Shown here in pieces: positions 6,778 to 8,795 of a stretch of 8,795 bases of DNA (the stretch's first letter is position 1; the number at the start of each line of letters is the position of its first letter). The DNA comes from Boseongicola sp. SB0662_bin_57 (lineage in GTDB: Bacteria > Pseudomonadota > Alphaproteobacteria > Rhodobacterales > Rhodobacteraceae): contig VXPN01000067.1 of NCBI GenBank assembly GCA_009839535.1, positions 1 through 8,795 of the forward strand, in the 5' to 3' direction. The notes beneath the pieces are model-generated. The model was given only the letters and a program-made list of their open reading frames with translations, was not told where the DNA came from and made no database searches. Made by a program: the position numbers and the translations under genes.

Positions 6778-6886
6778 CCTTAGAGCTTGACCTAAAAGTC
6801 ATGTTGATTTGCTATATATTGTGGTATCGTCCATCATATTTGCTAATATAGCACAACATATGGTATTTTGATTCAAGCTCTTAGGG
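6778..6886. repeat. AT-rich imperfect inverted repeat, MITE-like
   Basis: The two ends are inverted copies. The left arm begins CCTTAGAGCTTGACCTAAAA; the reverse complement of the right arm begins CCTAAGAGCTTGAATCAAAA (16 of 20 identical). Pairing continues inward after small gaps through ATGTTG/CAACAT (6801-6806, 6854-6859) and the GCTATA/TATAGC region (about 6811-6852), leaving a ~25-nt loop, so the whole stretch can fold into one long imperfect hairpin. Only 29 of the 90 bases at 6781-6870 are G or C, unlike the GC-rich surroundings. Terminal repeats with no ORF inside fit a miniature inverted-repeat element or the remnant of an insertion sequence. The alternative is the promoter/operator of the toxin-like gene that starts 9 bp downstream; TTGACC (6787-6792) and TATA-like boxes are present, though the spacing is not ideal. 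Confidence 0.6.
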
Positions 6887-6894
6887 AATTGAAG

Positions 6895-7227
6895 ATGAGG
6901 TCGATACCTTCCAACGAAGCTTGGGAAGGTTGCCCTTTCTGGCGCCAGACTGACGAGGTGTTCCGACGGGTCAATGACTTGATCAAGAACACGAAGCGAA
7001 CGGCATTTCAAGGCACTGGCAAACCTGAACCGCTCAGGGGCGACCTGTCCGGCTGCTGGTCTCGACGGATTGCGCGCGAGCACAGAATGGCATGCCGTGC
7101 TTCCGAGAAGGGCAAAGGCAAGGCGCAGGAAATCTCGGATCTCCGATTTCACTGTGGGTCAAGCGACAGATTTCGGGAGCACATAGTCTGTGCCAACTGG
7201 CTCGACGTCGGCACAACGCGGCCATGA
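6895..7227 (+). CDS. orphan YoeB/Txe-family toxin-like protein, probably degenerate
   Basis: This 110-residue relative of YoeB, the ribosome-dependent mRNA endonuclease of YefM-YoeB toxin-antitoxin pairs, has a family body that is clear: NEAWEGCPFW, RRVNDLIKNTKR, GKPEPLRGDLSGCWSRRI and REHR. By alignment from memory to E. coli YoeB (84 aa), Glu46, Arg59, Arg65 and His83 correspond to Glu45, Arg58, Arg64 and His86. The family's terminal Tyr84 is Cys87, and the protein runs 23 residues past it, whereas YoeB normally ends at that Tyr. Three sites usually Tyr are Cys (13, 67, 87), as is an aromatic site at 54. AGGGA at 6883-6887 gives a good Shine-Dalgarno 7 nt before the ATG. No yefM-like antitoxin lies up- or downstream; the position it would occupy holds the AT-rich inverted repeat. 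I infer an inactivated relic; a bypassed or retargeted toxin is possible. Confidence 0.75.
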   Translation: MRSIPSNEAWEGCPFWRQTDEVFRRVNDLIKNTKRTAFQGTGKPEPLRGDLSGCWSRRIAREHRMACRASEKGKGKAQEISDLRFHCGSSDRFREHIVCANWLDVGTTRP

Positions 7228-7241
7228 CGTGTTTGGCCGCG
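7217..7241 (+). terminator. hairpin at the end of the YoeB-like gene
   Basis: CGCGGCCA-N9-TGGCCGCG is a perfect 8-bp inverted repeat whose loop holds the TGA of the YoeB-like ORF. It is a good stem for a terminator, but no T-run follows. A second, weaker repeat, GAAACT-N10-AGTTTC, lies just downstream at 7244-7265. Confidence 0.4.
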
Positions 7242-7477
7242 CCGAAACTGTCCAGATCAAGTTTCTGCAGGGCGCGATCGGCGTCGTGTCCTTCGGAGTC
7301 TCCGATTCACGCCTCTTTGAATGCGTCGCCAAATCGTCCACTGGCCACCGGAAGTTCAGGGAGACCTGCATTCGTTCCGGAAGGTGTGATCAGTCCCGTC
7401 TTCATTCTTGTCCATTTCGCGACGGCACAATTCATGAACAAAAATGTCCCGCGGACTAAACCGGCGGTGTGCCTAGC
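7228..7477 (+). other. non-coding stretch between the YoeB-like gene and the lexA promoter
   Basis: Apart from the hairpin at its left end I see no gene here. Short open frames on both strands lack ribosome-binding sites and recognisable sequence. Together with the lexA leader it makes a gene-free gap of about 330 bp. Confidence 0.5.
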
Positions 7478-7506
7478 TTGACACAAAAAGCGAACACGGA
7501 TAGAAC
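7478..7506 (+). promoter_or_regulatory. lexA promoter
   Basis: TTGACA (7478-7483, perfect -35) and TAGAAC (7501-7506, 4 of 6 in the -10) are separated by exactly 17 bp. Transcription should start near 7513, giving a leader of about 46 nt to the lexA ATG. The -10 is part of the LexA operator, so bound repressor would block polymerase directly. Confidence 0.8.
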
Positions 7507-7516
7507 ATCGGCGAAC
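7492..7516 (+). promoter_or_regulatory. LexA operator (SOS box) with an extra half-site
   Basis: GAAC at 7492-7495 and GAAC at 7503-7506 are separated by 7 bp, the direct-repeat SOS box known for Alphaproteobacteria. A third GAAC at 7513-7516 follows after 6 bp. The first pair spans the spacer and -10 of the lexA promoter, which fits autorepression. The third half-site has off-register spacing and may be chance or a weak accessory site. Confidence 0.85.
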
Positions 7517-7543
7517 GCAGCTGGTTGGCTGTCAAATCGAGTA

Positions 7544-7549
7544 GAGGAG
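7544..7549 (+). promoter_or_regulatory. lexA ribosome-binding site
   Basis: GAGGAG lies 9 nt before the ATG at 7559 and supports that start. The frame is open upstream to a GTG at 7469, but that codon lies ahead of the -35 box and cannot be in the mRNA. Confidence 0.75.
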
Positions 7550-7558
7550 ACGAAGCGA

Positions 7559-8251
7559 ATGCTTACCCGCAAACAAATTGAACTGCTCAGGTTCATACGT
7601 GATCGCATACAGGCCGAGGGAGTTCCACCATCCTTCGAGGAGATGAAGGACGAACTCGATCTCAAATCGAAATCCGGAGTCCACAGGCTGATCACTGCCT
7701 TGGAGGAACGCGGCTTCATCCACCGCATGCCTCACCGGGCCCGCGCACTCGAGATCGTAAAAGTTCCCGAAGCCCTGGAAAGGGAAACGGGATTCGAGCC
7801 GCAAGTGATCCAAGGCGACAAAATCGGCGCAGTCGCTTCGCACGCCGAGGCAGCTGGCACAGGAAGTCGTGCGATGGAGGTGCCGGTCATGGGGCGGATC
7901 GCGGCAGGTGTGCCGATCGAGGCGATCAGCGAGGTCAGCCACAACGTGGCCGTGCCCGACCAAATGATGGGCCGGGGTCGTCACTACGCGCTTGAAGTGA
8001 TGGGCGATTCCATGATCGATGTCGGCATCAACGAGGGCGACATCGTTCTTATTCGGGAAACCGGCACAGCGGACAACGGCGACATCGTGGTTGCCTTGGT
8101 CGATGACCATGAGGCTACACTCAAGCGGTTCCGCAAGTCCGGCGATACGATCGCGCTGGAGGCTGCAAATCCGGCCTACGAGACCAGGTTGCTCCGCGAC
8201 GACCAGGTCAAGGTTCAAGGACGCCTCGTCGGCTTGATGCGCAGCTATTGA
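7559..8251 (+). CDS. lexA: SOS repressor LexA
   Basis: This 230-residue transcriptional repressor of DNA-damage genes cleaves itself when RecA filaments form. The N-terminal winged-helix domain (about 1-67) begins MLTRKQIELLRFI and carries the recognition region PSFEEMKDELDLKSKSGVHR. A linker of about 40 residues follows. The C-terminal S24 peptidase domain has the scissile Ala116-Gly117 in GRIAAGVP, the nucleophile Ser151 in EVMGDSMID, and the general base Lys189 in EATLKRF. All are present, so it should be cleavable. The form with a long linker and DELDLKSKSGVHRLI matches alphaproteobacterial LexA, which binds GAAC-N7-GAAC; exactly that site overlaps its own promoter. The gene stands alone with its own promoter rather than directly behind moeA. 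I see no SulA-, UmuD- or ImuA-type partner here. Confidence 0.97.
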   Translation: MLTRKQIELLRFIRDRIQAEGVPPSFEEMKDELDLKSKSGVHRLITALEERGFIHRMPHRARALEIVKVPEALERETGFEPQVIQGDKIGAVASHAEAAGTGSRAMEVPVMGRIAAGVPIEAISEVSHNVAVPDQMMGRGRHYALEVMGDSMIDVGINEGDIVLIRETGTADNGDIVVALVDDHEATLKRFRKSGDTIALEAANPAYETRLLRDDQVKVQGRLVGLMRSY

Positions 8252-8374
8252 TCCTGTCCGGGCCGTCACGTTCCCTGAGCATATCACAATGCGTGAAGGG
8301 GCGAGCAGAGACCATACGACCCGCTGTTTCAATCCCGCAAAAGGATCGGCGCTGATTCCGCGCACTGCAAGGGC

Positions 8375-8402
8375 CGGACAGGCGCTTGCACGGCCCTGTC
8401 CG
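8375..8402 (+). terminator. hairpin downstream of lexA, with alternative pairings
   Basis: CGGACAGG-N12-CCTGTCCG is a perfect 8-bp stem 123 bp past the lexA stop. An overlapping and mutually exclusive stem, GGGCCG/CGGCCC, uses 8371-8376 and 8391-8396. The left arm can also pair with CCTGTCCGGGCC (8253-8264) directly behind the lexA stop (11 of 12 to GGGCCGGACAGG at 8371-8382). No T-run follows. It may be a terminator or an RNA fold in the lexA 3' region. The rest of the 8252-8476 gap shows no gene. Confidence 0.35.
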
Positions 8403-8476
8403 TGAATGTCGCTGACTGTCCCCGGCCCGCCGCGACGGCGCACCCGCGCGGTACGGCATTCGCTGCACGATCGCGC

Positions 8477-8505
8477 TTGTCGAACGGCACCGGCCCCACT
8501 ATGAT
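8477..8505 (+). promoter_or_regulatory. promoter of the coiled-coil gene, likely leaderless
   Basis: TTGTCG (8477-8482) and TATGAT (8500-8505, 5 of 6) are separated by 17 bp. Transcription would start about 6-8 nt past the -10, at 8511-8513, and the ATG is at 8512. No Shine-Dalgarno precedes that ATG. The mRNA is therefore predicted to begin at or next to its start codon. Confidence 0.55.
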
Positions 8506-8511
8506 TCGCTT

Positions 8512-8795
8512 ATGTCAGAGGCCATCGCGTTCGACACCCACCGCTTCGTCAAGCGCCTGACCGACTCCGGCTTCACGGAGCGACAGGCCGAGACGCTTGC
8601 CGAGGAGCATGTCTCCCTGCTCAACGGGAATCTCGCGACCAGGGCCGACGTCGAAAAGGTAAGGGCCGAAGTCGCGAAAGTCGAGGCCGGCATCGAGACG
8701 CTGCGGCAGGCGACGAAGGCTGACATTGCGAATGTCGAGGCCGGCATCGAGACGCTGCGGCAGGCGACGAAGGCTGACATTGCGAATGTCGAGGC
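8512..8795 (+). CDS. DUF1640-like coiled-coil protein, N-terminal part (3' end outside window)
   Basis: The first 94 codons of a gene with no stop before the window edge are present. The N-terminus, FDTHRFVKRLTDSGFTERQAETLAEEHVSLL (listed here as residues 7-37: FDTHRFVKRL, TDSGFTERQA, ETLAEEHVSLL), resembles DUF1640 proteins, the group that includes mitochondrial CCDC90/MCUR1: a short helical head, a long coiled coil and usually a C-terminal membrane anchor, which would lie outside the window. After LATRADVEKVRAEVAK, an 18-residue unit (VEAGIETLRQ then ATKADIAN) repeats perfectly, rich in Ala, Glu, Lys and Asp as in an exposed helix. Bacterial members have no well-established function. I chose the ATG at 8512; the ATG at 8501 is out of frame and inside the -10. 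Confidence 0.7.
   Translation, partial: MSEAIAFDTHRFVKRLTDSGFTERQAETLAEEHVSLLNGNLATRADVEKVRAEVAKVEAGIETLRQATKADIANVEAGIETLRQATKADIANVE
8680..8795 (+). repeat. perfect 54-bp tandem repeat within the coiled-coil gene
   Basis: Two complete 54-bp units (8680-8733 and 8734-8787) are identical at every base, and a third begins at 8788 and is cut by the window edge at base 8. Each unit is 18 codons, so copy-number change keeps the frame. Eighteen residues equal five turns of an ideal alpha-helix (3.6 per turn), so units stack in register. Identity at synonymous sites points to recent duplication or ongoing homogenisation. The total copy number is unknown. Confidence 0.95.

Noticed and set aside
7469..7558. 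Upstream GTG start for lexA
   Set aside because: The codon lies before the -35 box, and a good ribosome-binding site and LexA-like N-terminus mark the ATG at 7559.
7532..8443. 303-codon open frame on the minus strand opposite lexA
   Set aside because: It is antisense to a confidently identified lexA and has no family-like sequence.
8680..8795. CRISPR array
   Set aside because: The repeats are directly adjacent with no spacers and encode protein in frame.

Overview
The window is a chromosomal segment of an alphaproteobacterium. Coding DNA is GC-rich. The gene order trpG-trpD-(ung)-trpC-moaC-moeA followed by lexA is a layout I associate with Alphaproteobacteria, Rhodobacterales in particular. 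The lexA promoter carries the alphaproteobacterial direct-repeat SOS operator GAAC-N7-GAAC rather than the enterobacterial palindrome. No species can be named from this.

Left part (1-5546): the 3' end of a short-chain dehydrogenase gene comes first, then a compact forward run of housekeeping genes. TrpG and TrpD (overlapping by 4 bp) supply the glutamine amidotransferase subunit of anthranilate synthase and anthranilate phosphoribosyltransferase. Ung, a family-1 uracil-DNA glycosylase starting at TTG, is wedged between trpD and trpC. TrpC (indole-3-glycerol phosphate synthase) overlaps moaC by 1 bp, and moaC overlaps moeA by 4 bp, so tryptophan synthesis and molybdenum cofactor synthesis are probably translationally coupled. 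A 40-codon ORF sits just ahead of trpC and overlaps its start by 4 bp.

Right part (5547-8795): coding density falls to a little over half. About 600 bp without a recognisable gene follows moeA. Next come a DEDDh 3'-5' exonuclease with a hairpin behind it, an AT-rich imperfect inverted repeat of about 109 bp that resembles a miniature mobile element, and a lone YoeB-family toxin-like gene without antitoxin whose C-terminal Tyr is replaced. Then comes lexA with a well-formed, self-regulated SOS promoter. The stretch between moeA and lexA looks like an insertion into an otherwise conserved neighbourhood.

The window ends inside a DUF1640-type coiled-coil gene. It appears to be transcribed as a leaderless mRNA and contains perfect 54-bp (18-residue) tandem repeats that run off the edge.

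No complete undescribed system is evident. The most unusual points are the orphan, Tyr-depleted YoeB next to a MITE-like element, the perfect repeats in the coiled-coil gene, the SDR lacking its catalytic Lys, and the small ORF coupled to trpC.
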